Positions 35,433 through 44,435 of a stretch of 64,000 nucleotides of DNA are shown here, piece after piece. Under the pieces are notes generated by a model, which had not been told where the DNA came from, made no database searches, and saw only the letters and a list, made by a program, of their open reading frames with translations. The position numbers and the translations under genes were made by a program. Each line of letters begins with the position of its first letter. Position 1 is the first letter of the stretch. Source of the DNA: Spirochaetales bacterium. Its GTDB lineage: Bacteria; Spirochaetota; Spirochaetia; CADAEX01. The stretch is from contig JACKPD010000011.1 of the NCBI GenBank assembly GCA_024233785.1, forward strand, positions 1 to 64,000, written 5' to 3'.

Positions 35433-36167
35433 GTGGGAGATGAAAAAAACACAACTAATACTTCTGTGTCTGGTACTACAGCTTCTGGCAGTATATCAGG
35501 TATAAGAAGAAGCAGCAGGACTGCTTCGAGAAAACCGAAAAAAGATCAAATATTGCCAGGTCTTGGAATTCTTGTGCTTATCGTAATATCGGGTTTTGCA
35601 TTAAGTTTTATCTCAAAAACACTGGCATTTTTCTGGATCACAGGTAATGTTTTCGGGTTTGTTCTCCAGAAAACAAGATTCTGTTTTACAGCCTCAATGC
35701 GGGATCCTTACTTAACCGGAGGTACAAATCTCACCAAATCCGTTCTTGCCGCTCTGGCAATTACTACATTGGGATTTACTGCGATAAAGTATGGTGCCTT
35801 TATTAATGGAATGCCGATCCCGGGACAGGGTTTTGTGGTTCCTGTAAGTCTTGCAACTGTGCTGGGCGGATTGATTTTCGGAATAGGAATGGTTATTGCC
35901 GGCGGGTGTGCGTCAGGTACACTGATGAGAGTTGGTGAAGGCTTCGCAATGCAGATACTCTCTCTGGTGTTTTTTGTTGCAGGGTCACTTTGGGCTGCCC
36001 ATGATTACGGATGGTGGCAGCTTAATGTAATTATGAAGGGGAAAGCCGTATTCCTTCCCGATGTATTCGGATGGTTTGGGGCTGTAACAATACAGTTATT
36101 AATTATCGCTTTTCTATGGATTGCAGCTGATAAATGGGGCAAAAGAAAAGCTGAACAAAGTCATTAA
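35433..36167 (+). CDS. YeeE/YedE family sulfur transporter (first)
   Basis: A 244-residue membrane protein starting at GTG 35433 with AAGGAGA eight bases upstream. After a 45-residue cytoplasmic tail rich in Ser, Arg and Lys come about six hydrophobic segments with the YeeE/YedE signatures GFVLQKTRFCFTASMRD and FGIGMVIAGGCASGTLMRVG, whose cysteines lie in the transport path. YeeE of Spirochaeta thermophila has been shown to take up thiosulfate. This gene opens a six-gene operon with TusA, a second YeeE-like gene and rhodaneses, supporting uptake of a sulfur compound. Confidence 0.9.
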   Translation: MGDEKNTTNTSVSGTTASGSISGIRRSSRTASRKPKKDQILPGLGILVLIVISGFALSFISKTLAFFWITGNVFGFVLQKTRFCFTASMRDPYLTGGTNLTKSVLAALAITTLGFTAIKYGAFINGMPIPGQGFVVPVSLATVLGGLIFGIGMVIAGGCASGTLMRVGEGFAMQILSLVFFVAGSLWAAHDYGWWQLNVIMKGKAVFLPDVFGWFGAVTIQLLIIAFLWIAADKWGKRKAEQSH

Positions 36168-36184
36168 AATTAAGGAGCATTAAA

Positions 36185-36412
36185 ATGAAAGAAGTAGAAC
36201 TTGATTGTCTGGGCGAAGCATGTCCGGTACCTCTCGTAAAAGCACAGAAAAAATTGGCAGAACTTGAAATCGGCGATATCCTGATAGTTCAGATAGATCA
36301 CAGCTGTGCAATGAAAAATCTCCCTGAATGGGCAAGAACTGATGGCCACAATGTTGAAGTTGAGGAAGTCGGTGACGGCGAATGGGACGTTATAATCGAA
36401 AAAGTAAAATAA
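36185..36412 (+). CDS. TusA family sulfur carrier
   Basis: A 75-residue protein with the family motif CPVPLVKAQ, the carrier cysteine being C13, and the fold pattern of TusA/SirA (LDCLGEACPVPL near the N-terminus, HSCAMKNLPEWA in the middle). TusA proteins carry persulfide sulfur. Lying between two YeeE-type membrane genes matches the YeeE-YeeD pairing of thiosulfate uptake systems, where the TusA-like partner receives sulfur at the inner membrane face. Confidence 0.93.
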   Translation: MKEVELDCLGEACPVPLVKAQKKLAELEIGDILIVQIDHSCAMKNLPEWARTDGHNVEVEEVGDGEWDVIIEKVK

Positions 36413-36427
36413 CCCCTGGAGGGATCA

Positions 36428-36973
36428 ATGAAGCTGACTGATAAAATTAAAACCAATGATTACTACATACTGTGGTTAAAAGATGCCTGGCCGTATTTAA
36501 CCGGAGCCATATTACTGTCAGTTTTCCAGATTGTGACTTTTGCTGTGACAGGAAACCCTTGGGGTGTATCTGCTGCATTTGCCAACTGGGGAGCCTGGAT
36601 ATATGAATTTGCAGGCGGTTCGGTAGATAAATGGTATTATTTTGCCAGTGAAGGTGCTAAAAATACTCTGGAACGGGGTTTTCTCAATGATTTTGCGTCA
36701 ATGAGGAATGTAGGCATTATTACCGGGGCTCTTTTCGCGACGCTGATAGCATCCGGTTTCAAATTTAAAAAATTCAAATCCTCAAGGCAGGTTCTTGCTG
36801 CAATACTTGGCGGTTTATTAATGGGTTACGGGGCAAGAATTGCACAGGGATGCAATATAGGAGCTTTTTACAGCGGTATATCATCTTTGTCTCTTTCCGG
36901 CTGGGTATTTGGTCTTTTCCTTTTTATAGGAGCCATGATCGGCAGCAAATTGCTTGTTAAATATTTTATGTAA
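36428..36973 (+). CDS. YeeE/YedE family membrane protein (second)
   Basis: A 181-residue membrane protein with the YeeE-type segment GGLLMGYGARIAQGCNIGAFYSG, shown in part as GYGARIAQGCNIGAFYSG, and about four hydrophobic spans. The conserved cysteine in QGCN parallels the transport-path cysteines of YeeE. It begins 15 bp after tusA, and together with the first YeeE gene it forms a split or paired transporter, as in PmpA/PmpB arrangements. Between the spans are Trp-rich loops (NWGAWIYEFAGG). Confidence 0.88.
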   Translation: MKLTDKIKTNDYYILWLKDAWPYLTGAILLSVFQIVTFAVTGNPWGVSAAFANWGAWIYEFAGGSVDKWYYFASEGAKNTLERGFLNDFASMRNVGIITGALFATLIASGFKFKKFKSSRQVLAAILGGLLMGYGARIAQGCNIGAFYSGISSLSLSGWVFGLFLFIGAMIGSKLLVKYFM

Positions 36974-36993
36974 TTAAAAATTAAGGAAAAGTA

Positions 36994-38229
36994 ATGAGAG
37001 AAAAAACAAGAGAACGATACGATGTCGTCATTATAGGCGGTGGGGCTTCAGGATTAACGGCAGCGATATACTGCGGCAGAGCAAGACTAAATACACTTGT
37101 AATAGAAAAAGCGCTCATAGGCGGGCTTGCTACTTATACAAATGAAATCGGGAATTTCCCCGGTTTTCCTGATTCATTAACCGGGCTTGAACTGATGAAC
37201 AAGTTTCATCAGCAGGCTAAGAACTTCGGCGTTAATTTCAAGCTGACAGATGTTAAATCCGTCAGAATGGAAAATGAAATCAAGGAAGTTGAAACTTTCA
37301 GAAATATTTTTGAATGTAAAGTCGTAATAATAGCATCCGGAGGAAGACCAAGAACAACCGGAGCTGTAAACGAAGAGAAATTTCTTTTTGATAAAGGTAT
37401 TTCATTTTGCGCCACATGTGACGCTGCGGCAAATACAGATAAAACTGTAATGGTCATCGGAAGCGGTGATGCTGCTATTGAAGAAGGGATGTTTCTTACA
37501 AAATTCGCAAAAAAGGTAATTGTTTCAGTAATTCATGATACTGGCAAAATGGACTGTAATGAGATTGCAAAAGCACAGGCACTTGCTAACCCTAAAATGG
37601 AATTCAAATGGAATACAGTTGTTAATTCCTTTGAAGGAGAGGAGAGACTTGAGAAAGTAATACTAAAAAATCTTAAGACAGGTGCTCTTGATACAGTAAT
37701 TGCTGATACATGTTTTGAATTTATTGGTTATCTCCCTAATTCGGAGATTTTCAAGGATCAGTTGAAACTAACTAAACAGGGCTATATAACAACAGATGAA
37801 AAAATGCGGACTGATATTCCCGGTGTATTTGCCTGCGGTGATATAAGGGAAAAAGAACTTAAACAGGTCGCTACTGCTGTAGGTGACGGTTCAATTGCCG
37901 GTGTTGGTGCTGAAAAATATATAGCGGAATCTGAAATGTTCAGAAATCAGATTATGCAGAAAGAAAAAATTGGTATGATTTATATCTATTCAGCTATTGA
38001 TGCTCCCAGCAGGGAACTTATGCCAATGCTTCAGGAAATTGAAAAAGAATTCGAAGATAAGGTTAAACTAAATTTTATTGATATTTATAAAGGCAGATCA
38101 CTTTGCGACAGACTTGACTGTACAGCATCGCCAATGACTATTTTTTATACAAAAGATGGTGTAGTAATTGACGGTTCTATGGATTGCTCAAAACCTGCGA
38201 TTGTTGAAAAACTCAAGAGTCTGATATAA
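36994..38229 (+). CDS. Thioredoxin reductase-like protein with thioredoxin-like tail
   Basis: Residues 1-305 are a thioredoxin reductase fold: FAD site IIGGGASGLTAAIYCGRA, redox pair CATC in ISFCATCDAAA, NAD(P) site VIGSGDAAIEEGMFL and the C-terminal FAD contact GVFACGDIR. Residues 320-411 look like a thioredoxin domain (IGMIYIYSAIDAPSRELM to SPMTIFYTKDG), but where CGPC is expected the sequence reads DAPS, so the domain lacks its redox cysteines; two later cysteines (LCDRLDC) might substitute. It probably supplies electrons for sulfur reduction in this operon. Confidence 0.9.
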   Translation: MREKTRERYDVVIIGGGASGLTAAIYCGRARLNTLVIEKALIGGLATYTNEIGNFPGFPDSLTGLELMNKFHQQAKNFGVNFKLTDVKSVRMENEIKEVETFRNIFECKVVIIASGGRPRTTGAVNEEKFLFDKGISFCATCDAAANTDKTVMVIGSGDAAIEEGMFLTKFAKKVIVSVIHDTGKMDCNEIAKAQALANPKMEFKWNTVVNSFEGEERLEKVILKNLKTGALDTVIADTCFEFIGYLPNSEIFKDQLKLTKQGYITTDEKMRTDIPGVFACGDIREKELKQVATAVGDGSIAGVGAEKYIAESEMFRNQIMQKEKIGMIYIYSAIDAPSRELMPMLQEIEKEFEDKVKLNFIDIYKGRSLCDRLDCTASPMTIFYTKDGVVIDGSMDCSKPAIVEKLKSLI

Positions 38230-38238
38230 GGAGGTATT

Positions 38239-39147
38239 GTGAAACTAAAATACGGAATATTTTTTTCAGTTTTACTGCTAACTGTGCTGCTTTTCTCCTG
38301 CGGACAGAAAGCCCCTGGTGAAATAAATACAGAAATAATCACTGCGAAGGAAGCTTTAAGCCTGATCAGTGATAGTAAAACAGTTCTTGTTGATGCCAGA
38401 AATTTCCCTGACTACAGTAATGGACATATTGAGGGTGCTGTAAACATTTCAAGAGCAGACATAGTAGTTAATACACCCTATATCAATATGCTGGCTCCAG
38501 CTGTTCAGATCGAAGAACTGATGGGCAGAAAGGGTATCGATAATTCCATGCTGATTGTTGTATATGATAATAACGACAATATGGATTCTGCCAGATTATG
38601 GTGGACATTGAAGTATTATGGAAATGATAATGTAAAGGTTGTCAGCGGCGGTCTTAACGCCCTGCTGTCAGTTGGTGCAAAAGTATCAGATCAGGCTGCC
38701 TCAAGAGAAGCTAAGACATATGGTATTACAGAAGAAAGAAAGAATATGATTGCAGTCAGGGATGATTTGCGGGAGCTTGTCGATAATCCGCGTTCGGAAG
38801 CTGTAATTATTGATACAAGGTCACAGAAAGAATATGAAGAAGGTACAATACCAGGATCAATTCTTTTAGACTATAAGGATAATAATTTCAGTGACGGCAC
38901 TTATAAGACGGTGCAGCAGATAAGGATAAGATATCTTCAGGAGAAGATTGACTATGATAAGGAGATTTATATGTACTGTAAAACTTCGATAAGAGGTGCT
39001 CAGACATATCTTGCTCTTTATAACGCAGGTTACAGAAACCTGAAATTATATGACGGAGCATGGGTTGAGTGGATTGCAAACCCCATGAATCCAGTGTTTA
39101 AACCGGAAAAACCGGTTTATATGATTAATTCATCAGATAATTCATAA
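38239..39147 (+). CDS. Two-domain rhodanese lipoprotein
   Basis: A 302-residue lipoprotein (signal LLLTVLLFSCGQK) with GTG start after AAGGAGG. It has tandem rhodanese domains. The first (VLVDARNFPDYSNGHIEGAV) has VYDNNDNMDS where the catalytic cysteine loop should be and is probably inactive. The second (IIDTRSQKEYEEGTIPGSI) has YCKTSIRGAQ with the active cysteine. This layout is that of thiosulfate sulfurtransferases. Export to the periplasm suggests it works on sulfur compounds before or during uptake. Confidence 0.9.
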   Translation: MKLKYGIFFSVLLLTVLLFSCGQKAPGEINTEIITAKEALSLISDSKTVLVDARNFPDYSNGHIEGAVNISRADIVVNTPYINMLAPAVQIEELMGRKGIDNSMLIVVYDNNDNMDSARLWWTLKYYGNDNVKVVSGGLNALLSVGAKVSDQAASREAKTYGITEERKNMIAVRDDLRELVDNPRSEAVIIDTRSQKEYEEGTIPGSILLDYKDNNFSDGTYKTVQQIRIRYLQEKIDYDKEIYMYCKTSIRGAQTYLALYNAGYRNLKLYDGAWVEWIANPMNPVFKPEKPVYMINSSDNS

Positions 39148-39178
39148 AAAAATTATAATAATAAGAAGAGGTATTTTA

Positions 39179-40126
39179 ATGAAAAAATTTTTATTTTTAA
39201 AGATCGCGCTTATAATGCTGCTAAGTACTACAGCATCTACTGTTTGGGCTACAGGAGCTAAAGAAGCACCTGCCGCATCCCCTGCTGCAGAAATGAAAGT
39301 AAATTATGCTGCAGAAGCGGTAAAAAATTATTATGCAGATCTGGCTGCACATACAAACTATCAGATCAAGGAAGCTGACTTTGTTGAAAAAGTAAAAGCT
39401 GGTGAACAGATGTTTGTAATTGATGCAAGATCAGCGGCGGATTATGCGAAAGGCCATGTAAAAGGGGCAGTTAGTGTACCATGGGGTATGCCTGTTGCTG
39501 AAAAACTTGCATATCTTCCCCATGAAGGGAATGTATACATCTACTGCTATTCAGGTCAGACAGCTGCTCAGGCAGGTATGCTGATGAACGCGGCTGGTGT
39601 TCCTGTGAAATCTGTGGCTTTCGGCTGGAACTTCGGAATTTCAAAAGTTCCCGGCTATGAGGCTATTACAACAACTGAAGCAACTGAGCTTAATATGTCA
39701 AAAAAATATGATGTGAATCCTGTTATAGCAAAAAAAGTTACTGAATATTTTGAGAGATTCGCATCGATCAAGGACACACCTTTTGCCAGCAATATTATCA
39801 GCGAAGCAAATGCTAAAGCTATTTTTGATGCTAAAGATAAATCAGCTGTTTTTGTATCAATCAGAAGAGCTGAAGATTATGCGAAAGGGCACATTGAAGG
39901 TGCGATTAATATACCGTTTGCATCAGGTATGGATTCTTCTTTTCAGTCCCTGCCTTCAGATAAAAAAATTATAATCTACTGTTATTCAGGCCAGACTGCG
40001 GGGCAGACTGTAGCAGCTTTAAGGCTTCTCGGTTATGACGCTGTATCCCTGAAAGGCGGAATGGGTGTTCCCAAGAATGCCCCAATGGGATGGACAAACC
40101 AGGGTTATCCTGTAGTTGCCCAGTAA
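39179..40126 (+). CDS. Exported two-domain rhodanese
   Basis: A 315-residue protein with a signal peptide (ends STVWATGAK) and two rhodanese domains, each with an intact active-site loop YCYSGQTAAQAG or YCYSGQTAGQT. The two loops are nearly identical, which points to an internal duplication. It is the last gene of the sulfur operon, ahead of a strong terminator. With the lipoprotein rhodanese before it, the periplasm would hold three active rhodanese sites, a strong sign of sulfane-sulfur handling. Confidence 0.92.
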   Translation: MKKFLFLKIALIMLLSTTASTVWATGAKEAPAASPAAEMKVNYAAEAVKNYYADLAAHTNYQIKEADFVEKVKAGEQMFVIDARSAADYAKGHVKGAVSVPWGMPVAEKLAYLPHEGNVYIYCYSGQTAAQAGMLMNAAGVPVKSVAFGWNFGISKVPGYEAITTTEATELNMSKKYDVNPVIAKKVTEYFERFASIKDTPFASNIISEANAKAIFDAKDKSAVFVSIRRAEDYAKGHIEGAINIPFASGMDSSFQSLPSDKKIIIYCYSGQTAGQTVAALRLLGYDAVSLKGGMGVPKNAPMGWTNQGYPVVAQ

Positions 40127-40179
40127 TAAGTAATTTGTTTTAAGATGACAATAGCTTCCTGCTATTGAAAATTAATAGA

Positions 40180-40216
40180 GCTGCCGTAAATGAATATTCA
40201 GAACGGCAGCTTTTTT
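40180..40216 (+). terminator. Terminator of the sulfur operon
   Basis: GCTGCCGT and ACGGCAGC form a perfect 8-bp stem followed by TTTTTT. A smaller hairpin, CAATAGC-TTCCT-GCTATTG (40149-40167), precedes it. Confidence 0.85.
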
Positions 40217-40256
40217 ATGTAAACTTTTCTCAACTGCTGATAAAATATTTTAAATT

Positions 40257-41915
40257 ATGAATCAATCAAAAAGTAAACTGATATTTTTTTTATTGGGACT
40301 TTATTTTTTTCTCAATCTCTTTTTTCTTGATTCATATCCTTTTGTACATTCAGATGAAGCATGGCTGGCTTCCCTTACACGTTCAATAATAACTGAAAAA
40401 AATCCTGCTGCTACGGAAGAGTTTTTCAGGTCAACAGATAGATTTCCGCATGCGGTAAAGCTGCTGTTTCATATATTTCAGGCACCATTTCTAATGATGG
40501 ATTTTTCAATTAATACAGCTAGGTTGTTTTCGATTATAGCATCAGTCTGCGTCCTCTATTTTCTTAATTTATTAATAAAACAATATATCAGTTCCAGTTT
40601 TATCAGAATATTTACTCTACTTTTAATACTTACTGATATTCAGTATATCTACATATCCCGTTTTGCCAGACAGGAAATAATTATTTATCTTTTTGCGGTG
40701 ATACAGCTTGTTATTATTTCAAGTATCAATAAAGATAATTTTAGGAGAGTTATTTTATCGTCATCGTTTTTATCCGGTATTTCCATCTTTATACATCCGA
40801 ACAGTTTTATTATTTTTACAGGAGTAATTCCTTATTTTGCTGTTACTCTTTTATATAAAAAGCATAAAATCTCCAAAATATTGAGAAATATCGCAATATT
40901 TATTTTTATCACTATAATCTTTGGTGCAATAGCTCTATCTGTAAGCTTAATCATGGATAAGGATTTTTTTAATCACTATTATAATTTTGGATCAAGTCAC
41001 GGTGTAGGGGATTCTTTATTTATTAAATTGCTTGTTTTTCCAAGATTTTTATACAAGATATATAATCAGGTCCAGGGAACGTATTATCTCCCTGATGTCA
41101 GAGTCCAATTTCATTTATTTGCAGCAGCCCTTATTATTGCTTTTTTTCTGTCTTTTTCAATAAAAAATTCAAAAAACCGTATTTTACCTCTAGTAATATT
41201 TTCTGCCGGTATTGCTGCAGGAATAATTATTATTGGAAAATACAGCCCTCCATCAATCTTTTTCCTCTTTCCAGTGTTATGGATTTTATTGGGGACGGAG
41301 GCAGACATCCTTTTTAATTTGAGAATGGGGAAGGTTGCACTCCCTGTTGAGATGAAAACAGGGACGGAGGATAATTTTAAAAACAAAGAAACAGCTAAAA
41401 CAAAAAATAATATTGTTTTTTTTCCATTCATTCTCTTAATATCTTTTTCATTTTTATTGTTTTACCAGATTACAAAGGCATATACAGAGGTAAATAGCTG
41501 GAAAGATATCAGCTATAATGAGTATTCCATGGAAATAGCAGATTATACAGGTAATAGCGGAAAAGTTCTTGCAAACACAAATCTGGCTTTTTCTTTAGAT
41601 TACGGGAGACTTTGTTCATACAGCGATCTTGATCAGGTAATAGCAAAAAAATTAAAATTCAGTGATTATATTGAATTAAACAAAATTGAATATATCATCT
41701 GGACAGAAGAACTGGATATTATAGCGAAGGAAAGACCAGTATGGAACGATCTTTATGGTAACATTTACAGTTATTATGATGATGCAGTCTCTTTTCTTGA
41801 TAACAAATGTACTCTTGTCAAAGATTTTAGAAATAAAATATATCCGGTCAGAATTGTTGATTACATGAAAAAAAGAGAATACCAGGTGAAAATTTATAAA
41901 GTCCATCCAGGCTGA
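40257..41915 (+). CDS. GT39-type membrane glycosyltransferase (ArnT/PMT-like)
   Basis: A 552-residue protein with many hydrophobic segments. The periplasmic loop after the first span carries HSDEAWLASLTRSI, matching the catalytic Asp-Glu region of ArnT/PMT enzymes, which move a sugar from a polyprenyl-phosphate donor onto an envelope acceptor. A soluble C-terminal part ends the protein. Two GGGACGGAGG copies 69 bp apart, both read Gly-Thr-Glu, lie in a polar loop between spans. It faces a minus operon with ArnC- and ArnE/F-like genes that could make and flip its donor. Acceptor unknown. Confidence 0.78.
   Translation: MNQSKSKLIFFLLGLYFFLNLFFLDSYPFVHSDEAWLASLTRSIITEKNPAATEEFFRSTDRFPHAVKLLFHIFQAPFLMMDFSINTARLFSIIASVCVLYFLNLLIKQYISSSFIRIFTLLLILTDIQYIYISRFARQEIIIYLFAVIQLVIISSINKDNFRRVILSSSFLSGISIFIHPNSFIIFTGVIPYFAVTLLYKKHKISKILRNIAIFIFITIIFGAIALSVSLIMDKDFFNHYYNFGSSHGVGDSLFIKLLVFPRFLYKIYNQVQGTYYLPDVRVQFHLFAAALIIAFFLSFSIKNSKNRILPLVIFSAGIAAGIIIIGKYSPPSIFFLFPVLWILLGTEADILFNLRMGKVALPVEMKTGTEDNFKNKETAKTKNNIVFFPFILLISFSFLLFYQITKAYTEVNSWKDISYNEYSMEIADYTGNSGKVLANTNLAFSLDYGRLCSYSDLDQVIAKKLKFSDYIELNKIEYIIWTEELDIIAKERPVWNDLYGNIYSYYDDAVSFLDNKCTLVKDFRNKIYPVRIVDYMKKREYQVKIYKVHPG
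41292..41301 (+). repeat. Dispersed repeat GGGACGGAGG, copy 11
   Basis: Exact 10-mer with a preceding G in a loop of the GT39-type gene, read Gly-Thr-Glu. First of an in-phase pair. Confidence 0.85.
41361..41370 (+). repeat. Dispersed repeat GGGACGGAGG, copy 12
   Basis: Exact 10-mer 69 bp after copy 11, same phase (Gly-Thr-Glu), in a charged loop of about 35 residues. Confidence 0.85.
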
Positions 41916-41953
41916 ACTGTATCTGTAAAAAGATGGAAGGATTTATTAAGGAA

Positions 41954-42709
41954 TTACGGCTCATCAATAAAGGAATAAAGTTTATTGTAAAAGTCTGAAA
42001 ATCCGGTAACTGAAAAATCTGAAATTCCTGAAAAATTGTTTTTTGTCTGATAAGCGATAGTACCTGATTTGCCCATAACAGCAATATCTGTTGCAAGAAA
42101 AATAGCTTCATGGATATCATGTGTTACAAATATAACTGTCAAATCAGTTTTTTCTTTAATTTCAAGGACAAGTTTATGGAGTTTTTTTCTTGTCTGGGCA
42201 TCGAGACTCCCGAATGGTTCATCCATCAGAAGAAGATCCGGTGATGTTGCAAGCGCCCTGGCAATTCCAGCTCTTTTTTTCATCCCTCCTGAAAGTCTGT
42301 GCGGGTAATAGTTTTCAAATCCTGTGAGATGTACCTTATTTATTATATCCAATGCAATCTTTTCTCTGCCGTTTATATTGGATAATCTCAAGGGCATTGA
42401 AATATTCTCAATAACATTAAGCCATGGGAAAAGCTGATTATCGTCCTGAAATATTAAAATACGGCCTGCATCGGGATTTTTAAGTACTTTCCCGTCAAAA
42501 AGCACTTTACCGGCAGATGGAGGAACCAATGACGCGATAATTTTCAGGAGTGTAGTTTTTCCGCATCCAGAGGGACCAAGAATACAGAGTAGAGATTTTT
42601 TCTGAATATTGAAAGAAATGTTGTCTATGACTTTCCTGGGTTCCTTTATTCCCTGATTATCATCATTATATGAAAAATAAAGATTTTTAATTTCAAGATA
42701 ATCATTCAT
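41954..42709 (-). CDS. ABC transporter ATPase, NitT/TauT type
   Basis: A 251-residue ATPase with Walker A GPSGCGKTT, Q-loop FQDDNQLFPWL, signature LSGGMKKRAGIARALA, Walker B LLLMDEPFGSLD and switch His in VTHDIHEA. It belongs to the nitrate/sulfonate/bicarbonate family of importers. ATG 42709 overlaps the permease stop as ATGA; an in-frame ATG five codons earlier is possible. It ends a seven-gene minus operon that also encodes its permease and binding protein. Confidence 0.92.
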   Translation of the reverse strand: MNDYLEIKNLYFSYNDDNQGIKEPRKVIDNISFNIQKKSLLCILGPSGCGKTTLLKIIASLVPPSAGKVLFDGKVLKNPDAGRILIFQDDNQLFPWLNVIENISMPLRLSNINGREKIALDIINKVHLTGFENYYPHRLSGGMKKRAGIARALATSPDLLLMDEPFGSLDAQTRKKLHKLVLEIKEKTDLTVIFVTHDIHEAIFLATDIAVMGKSGTIAYQTKNNFSGISDFSVTGFSDFYNKLYSFIDEP

Positions 42710-43476
42710 ATGGACATTCCCCATTTTTTCACTGTTTTGTTTTCAAGAATGGTGAAAAAAACTTCTTCAGTCAGTATTCCTGCAACTACAATAACGAGAA
42801 GTCCTGCAAACAGCCCTGATGAATCCATAAAAACCCTTTTATTATATAAAAACCACCCGATGCCGCCTTTCCCTCCGGCAGCGCCAAAAAGCATTTCTGC
42901 ACTTATCAGTGCGCGCCATGATCTTGCAAATGCTATGCGTGAACCTGCAAGAAAATAGGGAAGAGATGCCGGAAGAGTAATTTTTAAAAATCTGTCCTTT
43001 TTCCCCATTGAATAATTATCTGCGACAAGAGTATATGTTGCCGGAATTGATCTATAGCCTGTATACAGGTTTGTAATCAGAGGCCAGATAACGGAATGAA
43101 GGACAATTATCAGTATTGATTCGATTCCTGTACCTACCCATAAAAGCAGTACTGGTAAAAGTGCTATTCCTGGAAGTGGATGGAAAACTGAAATTACAAA
43201 TTTTAGAAATGATTCAAATATTGCAGAGGAATGCGCTGCCATTACAGCTATCATGGCAAGAATAATACCTGCTGTAATACCAAAAGCAATAACTGCGAAA
43301 GAAAGTAAAAGCTGAATTGCAATACCTTCACTGGAAAATGCATGGAAAAGGGATTTTATTATTGATAATAGTGATGGATAGACTAGCGGTGAAAAATTCC
43401 CGGTAAGCCTTACTGTTTCCCATAGGACAATAAATAAACATACCCAGAGAAATTTTAACAGTATTGGCTTTTTCAT
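42706..43476 (-). CDS. ABC transporter permease, NitT/TauT type
   Basis: A 256-residue inner membrane protein with about six spans and the permease loop KITLPASLPYFLAGSRIAFARSWRALI, seen as LPASLPYFLAGSRIAFARSW, that docks to the ATPase. Overlap of 4 bp with both neighbours (binding protein and ATPase) shows a translationally coupled cassette. Confidence 0.92.
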   Translation of the reverse strand: MKKPILLKFLWVCLFIVLWETVRLTGNFSPLVYPSLLSIIKSLFHAFSSEGIAIQLLLSFAVIAFGITAGIILAMIAVMAAHSSAIFESFLKFVISVFHPLPGIALLPVLLLWVGTGIESILIIVLHSVIWPLITNLYTGYRSIPATYTLVADNYSMGKKDRFLKITLPASLPYFLAGSRIAFARSWRALISAEMLFGAAGGKGGIGWFLYNKRVFMDSSGLFAGLLVIVVAGILTEEVFFTILENKTVKKWGMSI

Positions 43477-44435
43477 TTATAATAAATACCGGTAAAATTT
43501 ATTTCAGGCTTAACATAACCGCTTTTTTTCATATAATCAATAAAAATATCAGTACCGTTTATTTCTGTAGAATATATAATATCGTCCCGTTTAATATATT
43601 CCAGTATTTCTTCCTTATCTGACTGATATTCCACTGACAGTATTTCAGCAGATCTATCCGGTTCATTTTTAATAATTTCCGATGCTTTTTTAATTGCATT
43701 AATAATTGCTGCCACTGCTTCAGGACTTTTGGATGAGAAGCTGTCTGTTACTGTTCCGACAGCAAAGGTAAAATCACTGCCGGCCGCTTCCTTCCCGTTT
43801 AATATCAGCCTGAACCCTGGTATTTTCAGTTCCTGCATAATAAAAGGGGGTGATGTAAAGTGGGCTGTAACATCTTTTTTCTGTAAAAGCGCATTCATTC
43901 CATCAGGGTGCGCCATTGTAATAAGCATATTGTCGAAATAGCCGGCATTACCAAGGTGTTTTTCCGCCGCCATTGAAAGAAGCATATGCTGAATACTTCC
44001 GGGTTGTGGAAGTGCTATTCTGTCGTTGTCTGTAAAATCAGAAAGTGTTTTTATACTATCCTTCCATGTTACCAGCCCGACAGGCACAGAACTTAATCCT
44101 GTAAACATTTTCCATTTCATACCGTTGCTGTACCCGATTAAAAAAGGAGGGATTGCCATAAATCCGACATCAAGGTTTCCTGAAAGCATTGCTTCTCTTA
44201 TTGATGCTGTGTTTACGAGTTTTTCCCATTTTATTTCCCATCCGGGAAGTTCCTTATCAAGAATTTTGTCTGCCCTTATTATCTGAAGCGGGGCATAAGC
44301 AAGCCCGAACTGTTCCGCGATAACCAGTTTTTTATTGTCCCCGGTATCATTTTTTCCGCTGCATGAAACAATAAAAAGTATTCCGGAAAGCAAAAATAAA
44401 AATATTATAGGCGGCAGTACTTTTTGCTTAAACAC
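43473..44435 (-). CDS. ABC transporter substrate-binding lipoprotein
   Basis: A 320-residue lipoprotein (FLFLLSGILFIVSCSGK) of the NitT/TauT/SsuA type: AEQFGLAYAPLQIIRADK near the N-terminus, MLSGNLDVGFMAIPPFLIGY, and ALPQPGSIQHMLL around the ligand site. It starts at GTG with GGAG upstream and overlaps the ATP-grasp gene by 8 bp. Ligands of this family include sulfonates, nitrate, thiamin precursors and other small anions or amines; the sequence does not decide. Confidence 0.9.
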   Translation of the reverse strand: MFKQKVLPPIIFLFLLSGILFIVSCSGKNDTGDNKKLVIAEQFGLAYAPLQIIRADKILDKELPGWEIKWEKLVNTASIREAMLSGNLDVGFMAIPPFLIGYSNGMKWKMFTGLSSVPVGLVTWKDSIKTLSDFTDNDRIALPQPGSIQHMLLSMAAEKHLGNAGYFDNMLITMAHPDGMNALLQKKDVTAHFTSPPFIMQELKIPGFRLILNGKEAAGSDFTFAVGTVTDSFSSKSPEAVAAIINAIKKASEIIKNEPDRSAEILSVEYQSDKEEILEYIKRDDIIYSTEINGTDIFIDYMKKSGYVKPEINFTGIYYK

